From: Megasphaera stantonii
Lineage (GTDB): Bacteria > Bacillota > Negativicutes > Veillonellales > Megasphaeraceae
Assembly (NCBI RefSeq): GCF_003367905.1
Contig: NZ_CP029462.1
Coordinates: 992,001 to 1,056,000, forward strand
Reading direction: 5' to 3'
DNA: 64,000 bases
The notes beneath the pieces are model-generated. The model saw only the letters and a program-made list of their open reading frames with translations, had not been told where the DNA came from and did no database searches. This document shows, piece by piece, positions 8,685 to 20,353 of the stretch (positions are counted from its first letter, which is position 1; the number at the start of each line of letters is the position of its first letter). Position numbers and translations under genes: made by a program.

Positions 8685-9914
8685 ATGAACGCCCTCACGC
8701 TGGCCGAAGCCGCCGCCCTCTGGCGCGGCATACTGGCTCATACGACGCATACAATAGAATACGTCCCACCCGATACGGCCTGGGGCCGCATTGCCGCCGC
8801 CGACATCTGCGCGGCTCATCCCTATCCGCCCTATCGGAAATCGCCCTTCGACGGGTACGCCCTCTGCCTGAACGGAAAGGAACGGTCCTACGAGGTCGTC
8901 GCCACCATCGGCGCCGGCGAGCACTATGACGAGCCCGTCCTTCCCGGACAAGCCGTGCGCCTCATGACGGGCTGCGCCGTGCCGCGCAGCTGTCAGGCCG
9001 TCGTCATGCAGGAGGCCGTCCGCCGTCAGGGAAAGAGGATTGAATTGACGACCATTCCCCTGCCGGAAGACAATATCATTCCCATCGGCGAGGAATGCCT
9101 GTCCGGCGAGGTGCTTCTATCCCAGGGAACGTACCTGACAAGCGGAGCCGTATCGGTCGCCGTCGCCATGGGAAATACGGCGATTCCCGTGTACAAAGAC
9201 GTCCGGGTGCTCCTCGTCACGTCGGGGCGGGAACTCGTCATGGCCGGCCAAGAGCGTCAGTACGGCCAGATATACAACTCCAACGCTTATCTGTTTCAGC
9301 AGCTGCTGCGCAACGAAGGAATTCGCAGCGCCGCCTTCTGCCACGTCAGCGACGCGCCGGAAAGGCTGGCGTCAGAAATAGAGCGGGTACGGGAGCTGGC
9401 TGCCGACGCCGACCTGATCCTGTCGACAGGCGGCGTTTCCGTCGGATTGTACGACACCATGCCTCAGCTCTTTCAGCATCTGGGAGCCAGAGAGCTATAC
9501 CGGCGCATCGCTATGCGGCCCGGCTCGGCGTCGTACGGCGGCCTCATCGAACGAAAGGGCGGCAACGCCGTGCCCGTCCTGGGACTGTCGGGAAATCCTT
9601 CAGCAGCATTCAACGCCTTTCATCTCCTGGCCGTCCCGGTGCTGCGGCAGCTCCGCGGCGAAAAGCGCGGCGATTTCCCCGTCGTAACCTGCCGGCTGAA
9701 CGGAAATTTGACGAAGGAAAATCCTGTAGACCGATTCGTCCAGGGACGCCTTTCCTTTGCACAAGGCCAGCCGGTATTCACGCCGAACCACGTCGTCACG
9801 TCCAGCGCCCTCTTAGGGCTAAAGGCGGCAAACGCCCTGGCCCTGCGCCCCAAACACTCGCCGCCACTGACCAATGGAGCGGAAGTTCCCGTCCTGCTGC
9901 TGCGGCGAATATAA
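8685..9914 (+). CDS. moeA: Molybdopterin molybdenumtransferase MoeA
   Basis: Inserts molybdate into adenylylated molybdopterin. The 409-residue length is usual for the family. Motifs seen include SPFDGYAL (usual form MDGYA), an LMTGCAVP segment, the MoCF-fold signature STGGVSVGLYD, MRPGSASYGG and GLSGNPSAAFNAF. It follows the ferredoxin gene by 24 bases with a GGAG-type ribosome site, and a strong hairpin follows it, so mobAB-fdhF-ferredoxin-moeA may be one or two transcripts serving formate dehydrogenase. MoaA-E and MoeB are not in the window. Confidence 0.93.
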   Translation: MNALTLAEAAALWRGILAHTTHTIEYVPPDTAWGRIAAADICAAHPYPPYRKSPFDGYALCLNGKERSYEVVATIGAGEHYDEPVLPGQAVRLMTGCAVPRSCQAVVMQEAVRRQGKRIELTTIPLPEDNIIPIGEECLSGEVLLSQGTYLTSGAVSVAVAMGNTAIPVYKDVRVLLVTSGRELVMAGQERQYGQIYNSNAYLFQQLLRNEGIRSAAFCHVSDAPERLASEIERVRELAADADLILSTGGVSVGLYDTMPQLFQHLGARELYRRIAMRPGSASYGGLIERKGGNAVPVLGLSGNPSAAFNAFHLLAVPVLRQLRGEKRGDFPVVTCRLNGNLTKENPVDRFVQGRLSFAQGQPVFTPNHVVTSSALLGLKAANALALRPKHSPPLTNGAEVPVLLLRRI

Positions 9915-9920
9915 CGATAC

Positions 9921-9968
9921 AAAATAAGACCTATGCACGCTGTCAAAGGCTGCATAGGTCTTTATTTT
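9921..9968. terminator. Bidirectional terminator between moeA and fdhD
   Basis: A long hairpin, with arms ending CCTATGCA and TGCATAGG around a 13-base loop, is flanked by A-rich sequence on the left and T-rich on the right. It lies between the convergent ends of moeA and fdhD and can stop transcription both ways. Confidence 0.85.
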
Positions 9969-9971
9969 GTA

Positions 9972-10679
9972 CTATTTAACAATAATGCGTTCTTCATGAG
10001 CAAAGACGCGGAACGAATCGCTCCGCAAGGCACAGACCAGCGTAAGGCCCAGCCGTGCCGCCGCTTCGATGCCGGCGCTCGTCGCCATGGCCCGCGAGGC
10101 GATGCACGATACGCCGAGGACGCTGGCCTTTTCCGCCACCTGCTGCGGCACGCGGCCGCTGAATACCAAGACAGCCTGCGACGTATCTATGTTGCGGAGA
10201 TATACTTCGCCGGCCAAACGGTCCAGCACGTTATACCGGCTTACGTCTTCTGCATAGGCCAGGACCACTCCATCCTGCACGAGAGCCCCTTCATGGACGC
10301 CGTGAGTCATATGATGAGCCGCCGATAATTCGTCCAGCAGTGTGCCGTACGAGCATAATCGTTCGACCGTAACAGTCATGGGCCGCCGCTTGCTCGCCAA
10401 GGTCGGTTTAATGCCGACGACGGCAACAGATACGCCGCGATTTTCATAAAAGGCGCGAACGGCCTGCCCGTCTTTTATCAAGCCCTGCTGCAGGCAATAC
10501 CCGACGGCTAATACGTCCAGCTCATGAGGCGACGACGTCATATGCCTCACGCAGCAGTCATTCAGCCATAGATCCCAGGCGATTTCATCGGAAACCATAG
10601 CCGATGCCGCCTCTGTGCCTCCCTTTCGATACAGCAGACACGGATACTCCCGGCAAGATGATGTCTGATTACCCCTCAT
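9972..10679 (-). CDS. fdhD: Formate dehydrogenase sulfurtransferase FdhD
   Basis: FdhD moves sulfur from a cysteine desulfurase to the bis-MGD cofactor, without which formate dehydrogenase is inactive. The 235-residue protein shows the family landmarks: PHELDVLAVGYCLQQGLI near residues 51-68, a THGVHEGALV stretch, AEDVSRYNVLDRLAG (usual EDVGRHNALDK) and SGRVPQQVAEKASVLGV, then TLVCALRSDSFRVF. The CxxC loop of the E. coli protein is reduced to a single cysteine at about residue 109 (RLCSYG). Several other positions also depart from the consensus. The gene overlaps the end of yqeB by 11 bases, so the two are co-transcribed towards moeA. Confidence 0.88.
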   Translation of the reverse strand: MRGNQTSSCREYPCLLYRKGGTEAASAMVSDEIAWDLWLNDCCVRHMTSSPHELDVLAVGYCLQQGLIKDGQAVRAFYENRGVSVAVVGIKPTLASKRRPMTVTVERLCSYGTLLDELSAAHHMTHGVHEGALVQDGVVLAYAEDVSRYNVLDRLAGEVYLRNIDTSQAVLVFSGRVPQQVAEKASVLGVSCIASRAMATSAGIEAAARLGLTLVCALRSDSFRVFAHEERIIVK

Positions 10680-11535
10680 GTCCCGTCTCCTGCCTTTTCC
10701 GCCCTTCCAGCCATAACAAGGCCGTCACGACGGCGCCGCCGATACAGCGGGACTTGTCAGAAATGGTAAAGCAATTTTTCACTTCCTCCTGCCGCGGGTC
10801 AATATCGGCGATTTTAAAGCCTTCGATGACAGGATAGGAATCTCGAATCAAGCCGCGAACCAATCCCGTCAAAGACGCCAGCACAGGTACTCCGTCATCC
10901 AGACTCGGGACATATCCCTCAGGCAAAGCTTCCTTCGTAATAACTCCCAGAGGCCGCCTTTTTTCGACTATGCTTCCGATGCGGACGAGACCGTAAAAGC
11001 GGCCCGCCGCCGGACTGTGGATGACCCGTTCTTTTCCATAGCCGCCGATCAGCCCCGGCACGCCCGTGTTGGCTTTGGCCTGCCCTTCCAATATGATGCG
11101 TCCTAAATCGTGGCCTCTCATCGTCTCGATAACGGCATCTGCATCGACGCCGGCCATAAAGCCTGGCCCCAAAGCGACGACATGGCGCGCCATGTCTTTA
11201 TTCGTACCAAGATTGCGTTTCGCTAAAATAGCGTCGACGACGGCCCAGGGCTGCAGCTCCGCAATAGAGCGGCCCTTAGGGTCGATGACAACCGGGACTT
11301 CGCCCTTGCTCCAAGCCTTCTCGATAGCCTTGCCGCTGCGGCAAAGACGGGCCGTAAGGTCTTCGATAGACGCCGTTTCATCATATACGGCTTCCGACAA
11401 GGCGACTTGCCGCCGAATCGCCGACGGGTCGGCCACTTCCAACACTAAGAGGGAAAATCCAGCCCGATGCAAAGCCTGGATTGTTCCGGTCGCAATGTCG
11501 CCGCCGCCGCGGACAATAACGAGTTTATCTTTCAT
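10669..11535 (-). CDS. yqeB: YqeB-type selenium-dependent molybdenum hydroxylase accessory protein
   Basis: A 288-residue member of the EF2563/YqeB family, found with selenium-dependent molybdenum hydroxylases and their labile-selenium cofactor. Its precise reaction is not established. The N-terminus has a Rossmann-like VIVRGGGDIATG loop, and GTNKDMARHVVALGPGF and EGQAKANTGVPG are family-typical. The chosen ATG at 11535 has AAAGGA about 10 bases upstream; a longer in-frame start at 11721 would add an unconserved, cysteine-rich stretch and has no ribosome site. It overlaps fdhD. No xanthine dehydrogenase-like hydroxylase is in the window, so it may instead assist the Sec-dependent formate dehydrogenase, which is an inference from proximity. 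Confidence 0.85.
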   Translation of the reverse strand: MKDKLVIVRGGGDIATGTIQALHRAGFSLLVLEVADPSAIRRQVALSEAVYDETASIEDLTARLCRSGKAIEKAWSKGEVPVVIDPKGRSIAELQPWAVVDAILAKRNLGTNKDMARHVVALGPGFMAGVDADAVIETMRGHDLGRIILEGQAKANTGVPGLIGGYGKERVIHSPAAGRFYGLVRIGSIVEKRRPLGVITKEALPEGYVPSLDDGVPVLASLTGLVRGLIRDSYPVIEGFKIADIDPRQEEVKNCFTISDKSRCIGGAVVTALLWLEGRKRQETGHEG

Positions 11536-11596
11536 GGAGATACTATCCTTTCTCTTCTTTCTGTATAGGCGGTTAGATTCACAAGTAATTAAACTC

Positions 11597-11625
11597 ATTG
11601 TATCATACATTTGCAAGGTGCAACA
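11597..11625 (-). promoter_or_regulatory. Probable yqeB-fdhD promoter
   Basis: On the minus strand an extended -10, TG-A-TACAAT (TACAAT at 11597-11602), lies about 60 bases ahead of yqeB. Upstream hexamers TTGCAC (spacer 15) or TGTTGC (spacer 17) are weak. Further upstream is GTGTATT/AATACAC, a 7-bp inverted repeat at about 11644-11664. Confidence 0.4.
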
Positions 11626-11670
11626 TATGTCGGGAAAAGTCATCGTGTATTCTGAAAAAATACACATGCC

Positions 11671-11699
11671 AAAAAAAAACGCATACATGTTACATGCGT
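11671..11699 (-). terminator. Hairpin with T9 tail upstream of yqeB
   Basis: On the minus strand arms ACGCAT and ATGCGT enclose a small loop and are followed by nine T residues. It would stop read-through from the rRNA operon before yqeB, or act as an attenuator if transcription starts further upstream. Confidence 0.6.
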
Positions 11700-11738
11700 C
11701 GCCTGCTGCCAGTCGCCTCACCTATCTGTCGCTTTTAT

Positions 11739-11904
11739 GCGTTGTGTCTATCTGTTTAGTATATCCCCATCAGGACTTCGAATCGACAACTTTTGCCGCA
11801 TAGACCTATCAGTATTCCATCTCATTTTCCCTGATTCGAAGTAAGGGACTCTCTCCCGTTTGCGCGTCGCTGCGCTCCTTCAAATGGGGTTCCCTGCTTA
11901 TGCT
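11739..11904. repeat. Duplicated intergenic element, copy A
   Basis: About 166 bases that recur at 12076-12242, offset by 337-338 bases, roughly 80 percent alike by eye. Conserved inner inverted repeats are CTTCGAATC (11776-11784) with GATTCGAAG (11833-11841), and CCCGTTTG (11855-11862) with CAAATGGG (11881-11888), the latter containing one G-U pair. No open frame is shared, so it looks non-coding. Confidence 0.65.
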
Positions 11905-12075
11905 GATCTTAAGGCAACTCTTTGACATCGGATGGGAAGCCGCTATATATAAAACATATACGTCTCCTGCTGGCGGTCGTCTCACCTATCAGTCGGAGCG
12001 GCACGTATGCATATGTTGCTGCAACATATCCTGTTTAGGTTAGCGGTCCGACATAAGCGACTCGCACAAGTTTGC

Positions 12076-12242
12076 GCGTCGTGTCTATCTGTCTAGTGTA
12101 TCTCCATCAGGGCTTCGAATCGGCAGGCTTTGCCACAATAGGCCTATCGGTCTTCTATCTCATGTGTCCCGATTCGAAGTAAGCGACTCACTACCGTTTG
12201 CGCGTCGCTTCGCTCCTTCAAACGGTGTTCCCTGCTTATGCT
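12076..12242. repeat. Duplicated intergenic element, copy B
   Basis: Second copy of the element at 11739-11904. Its inner stems are cleaner: CTTCGAATCGG (12113-12123) with CCGATTCGAAG (12169-12179), 11 bp, and CCGTTTG (12194-12200) with CAAACGG (12219-12225). A partial module, a TAAGCGACTC followed by GTTTGCGCGTCG, occurs just before it at about 12054-12080, and TAAGCGACTC also recurs at 12567-12576 next to 23S. Confidence 0.65.
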
Positions 12243-12245
12243 TAT

Positions 12246-12263
12246 CCCAGGGCAAGCCCTGGG
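12246..12263. terminator. GC-rich hairpin beyond the rRNA terminator
   Basis: CCCAGGGC-AA-GCCCTGGG forms an 8-bp stem with a two-base gap, downstream of the 5S terminator. There is no T-run, so it may only be a secondary structure aiding termination. Confidence 0.4.
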
Positions 12264-12279
12264 TGATAGGATAGAAGAT

Positions 12280-12333
12280 GCTGATTACAAAAAGAGAGCA
12301 GCGCATTTGCACTGCTCTCTTTTTGTAATCAGC
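12280..12333 (-). terminator. rRNA operon terminator
   Basis: A perfect 22-bp inverted repeat with a 10-base loop. The inner arms GAGAGCAG/CTGCTCTC are flanked by A5 and T5, so it reads as an intrinsic terminator in both directions. It begins at the very 3' end of 5S rRNA. Confidence 0.9.
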
Positions 12334-12441
12334 GGCTTCCTATCCTCCCAGGGGGCCTCCCCCCAAGTACTTTCGGCGTTTGCGGGCTTAACTGCTGTGT
12401 TCGGCATGGGAACAGGTGGATCCCCGCAGCTATCGCCACTG
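12330..12441 (-). rRNA. rrf: 5S ribosomal RNA
   Basis: About 112 bases. The reverse complement carries the 5S signature CCGAACACAGCAGTTAAG, and the ends pair as CAGTGGC/GCCGCTG, which sets the boundaries to within a few bases. It is the last gene of the operon, followed at once by the terminator. Confidence 0.93.
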
Positions 12442-12582
12442 AATTTCCTAAGGGCCCGTGCCCTTACAACTGCATAAAACGAACTTCCTTAACGAGCCTC
12501 CGCTCTGTTACGGTCTTCTTTCCTCAGAACCTGCTTCCAGATTCCCTCACCCACTCCCTTCGGGAGTAAGCGACTCTCTACT

Positions 12583-15498
<2,916 letters not shown>

Positions 15499-15618
15499 GT
15501 CTTCACCGTTTTTCAGAGTTTCTTCGGTTCGTTAAGTCTTTCTCTTTTCTTCAAAAAAGAGGTTTGTTCGTTTCGTTTTATGCAGTTGTCAAGGTACGGG
15601 TCTTTCGTAATAAAATTG

Positions 15619-15694
15619 TGGTGGAGATGAGGAGAATCGAACTCCTGACCCCCTGCTTGCAAGGCAGGTGCTCTCCCAGCTGAGCTACACCCCC
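15619..15694 (-). tRNA. tRNA-Ala (TGC)
   Basis: 76 bases with encoded CCA. Acceptor GGGGGTG pairs with CATCTCC, the anticodon loop is CTTGCAA (TGC), and the T-arm contains GTTCGAATC. It lies in the 16S-23S spacer, as usual. Confidence 0.96.
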
Positions 15695-15805
15695 ACACTC
15701 GTTGCGCCGGCTTCCCACCAGACGGGCAGGCATGTCATTGCAACATATGACGGCTCCTCGATTGTCCGTACTCTGCCTTTGCATTTCGGGTGTATCGACT
15801 TGCCC

Positions 15806-15882
<77 letters not shown>

Positions 15883-15999
15883 ATGGGATATTTTTTTTTA
15901 AGAGGTTCATGGCCTCTCAAAACTGAACAATGTGTACGTACTCCAGAATGCCGACCTGAAGTTTCGTAACGTCTTCCTCAGAATCCGTTACTTCTTCCC

Positions 16000-17565
<1,566 letters not shown>

Positions 17566-17711
17566 TGTGAAGAGCTGATTGCTCGTTCTTACTTACATTA
17601 TTGGTGTTACCTGTTTTGAAATCTTATTGCTAAGACCTCGCACTCTGGCGTATTGTTTCGTATCACACTGTTCAGTTTTCAAAGGCCATGCCGTCTCGCG
17701 ACGACTTGTAT

Positions 17712-17740
17712 ATCTTACCAGACTCGCCCGGCCTTGTCAA
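17712..17740 (-). promoter_or_regulatory. rRNA operon promoter P2 (proximal)
   Basis: Minus strand TTGACA (17735-17740), 17-base spacer, TAAGAT (17712-17717), about 147 bases ahead of 16S. The perfect -35 and GC-rich spacer just after the -35 fit a strong rRNA promoter. Confidence 0.8.
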
Positions 17741-17818
17741 GCACTTTTTTTGAAGTTCTTTTGACAAATCCCAACCGATTACTTTCCGTAATTTCTGGCT
17801 TGCCTCAACGGCTTTTAT

Positions 17819-17848
17819 ATTATAAGCTTTATCTCTTTACTTTGTCAA
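17819..17848 (-). promoter_or_regulatory. rRNA operon promoter P1 (distal)
   Basis: Minus strand TTGACA (17843-17848), 18-base spacer, TATAAT (17819-17824). Both hexamers are perfect. With the proximal promoter it makes the usual tandem arrangement. Confidence 0.82.
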
Positions 17849-17971
17849 GAGAATTTTACAAAGAGATACGCATCTCTTGCCTCATTTCCATGGAACCGTG
17901 TATTAACTTTCGTCTATATAAAGAATATTATGCAGCATGCTATTTAATTTTACAACTTCTCTTCTTCATTC

Positions 17972-18000
17972 TGGTAAATTCATGCATTATATAGTATAAT
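17972..18000 (+). promoter_or_regulatory. Probable promoter of the binding-protein cluster
   Basis: A perfect TATAAT at 17995-18000 lies 54 bases before the first binding-protein gene. The -35 at 17972-17977, TGGTAA, is weak (spacer 17). Confidence 0.5.
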
Positions 18001-18054
18001 TTATAAAAGCAACAGATGAATAGACATACAGTCGCATCAATAGGAGATGGTAAC

Positions 18055-18840
18055 ATGATGAAGAAACAACTTATGTTGGCTGCCGCGGCTTTGACGGCGA
18101 CGGCATGTATCGCCGGCTGCGGTTCGTCGGATAACGCCGGCGCCGCAAAGGAAAACGCCACGTTTATTGTCGGCATGGAACCGACGTTCCCGCCTTTTGA
18201 ATTTACGGAAAACGACAAATACGTCGGCTTCGATTTGGATTTAGCCCAGGCCCTCTGCGATAAGATGGGCGTAAAGATGGAAGTCAAGAGCATGGGCTTC
18301 GACGCCTTGATCCCGGCCCTGAAGAGCGGCCAAATTGACATGATCGCTTCCGGCATGGACGCGACGGAGGAACGGGCTAAACAGGTCGCCTTCACTACGC
18401 CTTATTTCTTTGACGGCTATTCCGTCGTCGTCCGCAAAGACAATACGACGATCAACGGCTTTGACGACTTGAAGGGCAAGGTCGTCGGCGCCCAGGTCGG
18501 CACGAAGCCTGTCGACATCGCAACAGAACACGGTGCAGCAACGGTCAAGCAGTACGACGCTAACAGCCAGGGCTGGATGGAATTGAACAGCGGCACCTGC
18601 GACGCCGTCGTCATCAATACCTCCGTCGCCCTGTTCTATTTAAAGCAAGGCGGCGACAAGGACTTGAAGATCGTCGGCGAATCGGAAGTGCTCAACAGCG
18701 GCCTGGCTATGGCTCTCAACAAAGAAAAACCGGAGCAGCTTGAAAAGGTCAATAAGGCCCTTGCCGACATCAAGGCCGACGGCACGTATGCCCAAATTTA
18801 CAAAAAATGGTTTGGCGTAGAACCGCCTGCTGATAAATAA
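18055..18840 (+). CDS. Amino-acid ABC transporter substrate-binding lipoprotein
   Basis: A 261-residue family 3 solute-binding protein. A lipoprotein signal ends IAGCG, with Cys near residue 22 as the lipid anchor. The mature part starts with the family-typical VGMEPTFPPFEFTEN, then GFDLDLAQALCDKMG, GFDALIPALKSGQIDMIASG and TEERAKQVAFTTPYF, which mark polar amino-acid binders. The ATG at 18055 is chosen for the AGGAG eight bases upstream; an earlier in-frame ATG at 18016 would add a non-signal prefix. A close paralogue lies two genes on (19507-20286). No permease or ATPase is adjacent, so it must share a transporter encoded elsewhere. Substrate cannot be read from the sequence. Confidence 0.9.
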   Translation: MMKKQLMLAAAALTATACIAGCGSSDNAGAAKENATFIVGMEPTFPPFEFTENDKYVGFDLDLAQALCDKMGVKMEVKSMGFDALIPALKSGQIDMIASGMDATEERAKQVAFTTPYFFDGYSVVVRKDNTTINGFDDLKGKVVGAQVGTKPVDIATEHGAATVKQYDANSQGWMELNSGTCDAVVINTSVALFYLKQGGDKDLKIVGESEVLNSGLAMALNKEKPEQLEKVNKALADIKADGTYAQIYKKWFGVEPPADK

Positions 18841-18845
18841 TCTCT

Positions 18846-19481
18846 ATGTATACGACGTATATTTTTGATTTTGATTACACGCTGGCAAATTCAGAGCAGG
18901 GCATCGTCATGTGCTTTGAAATGCTGTTTGCTGACGAGGGGTACGGCCCCGTCCCGCGCGAAGACATTTGCCGGACCATCGGCATGACGATGTACGACGC
19001 CATGGCCCGCCTGACCGGCGAAACGAATCCGGAGCAAATCGAAGAACTCATCCGATTGTATAAAGTCCGCTATTCCGACTATTACATGGTAGATAACACG
19101 CATTTGTACCCGCAGACGGTACCCATGCTGCGCCGCTTAAAGGCAAAAGGTGCGCACTGCTGCATCGTCTCGACGAAGACCCGGTCGCGCATTAATCAGA
19201 CCATTGAAAAGGAACATCTGGAATCGCTCGTCGACTGCGTCGTCGGTATGGAAGATGTCAGCGAGGCCAAGCCGTCTCCCGAAGGGATTCAGCAGATTCA
19301 GCAGCGCTTTAATCTCGAGCCGTCTGAAATCTTATACGTCGGCGACAGCCTTATTGACGCCGAAACGGCTCTTCATGCCGGCGTAGATTTCGCCGCCGTG
19401 ACGACGGGCACGACTGATGCTTCTGCCTTTGCCAGCCTGCCTCACGTTCAAATCATGCAGGATTTAAGCGAACTTGTGTAA
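18846..19481 (+). CDS. HAD-superfamily phosphatase (phosphoglycolate phosphatase-like)
   Basis: A 211-residue hydrolase of the HAD-IA group. Motif I is FDFDYTLANS (nucleophile and acid Asp near residues 8 and 10), motif II the C-I-V-S-T-K stretch, and motif III/IV the E-A-K-P-S-P and VGDSLIDAETA segment. A helical cap lies between motifs I and II. It resembles PpaX/Gph-type phosphatases, but the substrate is unknown. It starts 5 bases after the first binding-protein gene with no clear ribosome site, so translation is likely coupled, and it sits between two paralogous binding proteins. Confidence 0.85.
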   Translation: MYTTYIFDFDYTLANSEQGIVMCFEMLFADEGYGPVPREDICRTIGMTMYDAMARLTGETNPEQIEELIRLYKVRYSDYYMVDNTHLYPQTVPMLRRLKAKGAHCCIVSTKTRSRINQTIEKEHLESLVDCVVGMEDVSEAKPSPEGIQQIQQRFNLEPSEILYVGDSLIDAETALHAGVDFAAVTTGTTDASAFASLPHVQIMQDLSELV

Positions 19482-19506
19482 TTTTACTTTGTAAGGGGTG
19501 TTCCAC

Positions 19507-20286
19507 ATGAACAAAAAATATCTTTCTATACTCGCCGCCTCTGTCGCCGCAGTGTCTCTCTTCGCCGGCTGCGGCAGCGATTCGGCGGACAATAAGGGCG
19601 CAGCCAGCGAAGAAAAAGTGCTCATCGTCGGTACGGAACCGACCTTCCCGCCTTTTGAATTTACGGAAGACGGCAAGGATGTAGGCTTTGACATCGACCT
19701 TCTCCAGGCTGTCAGCGATAAAATCGGCTACAAGATGGAAATCAAGAACCTCGGCTTCGACGCCTTGATCCCGGCCTTAAAGAGCGGCCAGATCGACCTC
19801 ATCGCCGCCGGCATGGATGCGACGGAAGAACGGAAGAAGCAAGTCGATTTTACCGACGTATACTTCAGCGGCGGCTATACTGTCGTCGTCCGCAAGGACA
19901 ACACGGATATTACGGGCTACGAAAGCTTAGCCGGCAAGACCGTCGGCGCTCAGGTCGGCTCGCGTGCGGCCTTCTACGCCAAGGAACACGGCGCGACAGT
20001 AAAAGAATTCGACACGAACAGCCAGGGCTGGATGGAACTGGAAGCCGGTACGTGCGACGCCGTATCGATCGACAGCGCCGTCGCCATGTATTACTTAAAA
20101 CAGGGCGGCGACAAGAGCCTGAAGCTCGTCGGCGATTTGATCAAGGACCGCAACGTCGCCATGGCCGTCAGCAAAGAAAAACCCGAATTGCGTGAAAAGG
20201 TAAACAACGCATTGAAGGAATTGAAAGCCGACGGCACGTACGCCAAATTATACAAAAAATGGTTCGGCACAGAACCTGCGCTTTAA
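19507..20286 (+). CDS. Amino-acid ABC transporter substrate-binding lipoprotein, paralogue
   Basis: A 259-residue protein very similar to the product at 18055-18840: VGTEPTFPPFEFTED, GFDIDLLQAVSDKIG, GFDALIPALKSGQIDLIAAG and a NSQGWMELEAGTCDAV block shared almost word for word. A lipoprotein signal ends LFAGCG. ATG 19507 is preferred, with AAGGGG about 9 bases upstream; a GTG at 19498 is possible. The pair most likely arose by tandem duplication, with divergence in the ligand-contact stretches (for example SRAAFYAKEHGA against TKPVDIATEHGA). A strong terminator follows. No membrane components are nearby. Confidence 0.9.
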   Translation: MNKKYLSILAASVAAVSLFAGCGSDSADNKGAASEEKVLIVGTEPTFPPFEFTEDGKDVGFDIDLLQAVSDKIGYKMEIKNLGFDALIPALKSGQIDLIAAGMDATEERKKQVDFTDVYFSGGYTVVVRKDNTDITGYESLAGKTVGAQVGSRAAFYAKEHGATVKEFDTNSQGWMELEAGTCDAVSIDSAVAMYYLKQGGDKSLKLVGDLIKDRNVAMAVSKEKPELREKVNNALKELKADGTYAKLYKKWFGTEPAL

Positions 20287-20304
20287 TAGAAACGGCCGCA
20301 AGGC

Positions 20305-20337
20305 AACAAAAAAACTCCCTTTCGGGAGTTTTTTTGT
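20305..20337. terminator. Bidirectional terminator
   Basis: AACAAAAAAACTCCC and GGGAGTTTTTTTGTT form a long stem around a four-base loop. It lies between the convergent ends of the binding-protein cluster and the whiA run. Confidence 0.92.
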
Positions 20338-20353
20338 TATCCGTAAACATTAC

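Noticed and set aside
11776-12179. tRNA-like TTCGAATC motifs in the duplicated element
   Set aside because: They resemble T-loops, but no acceptor stem, D-arm or anticodon arm can be built, and the motif pairs with its inverted copy instead.
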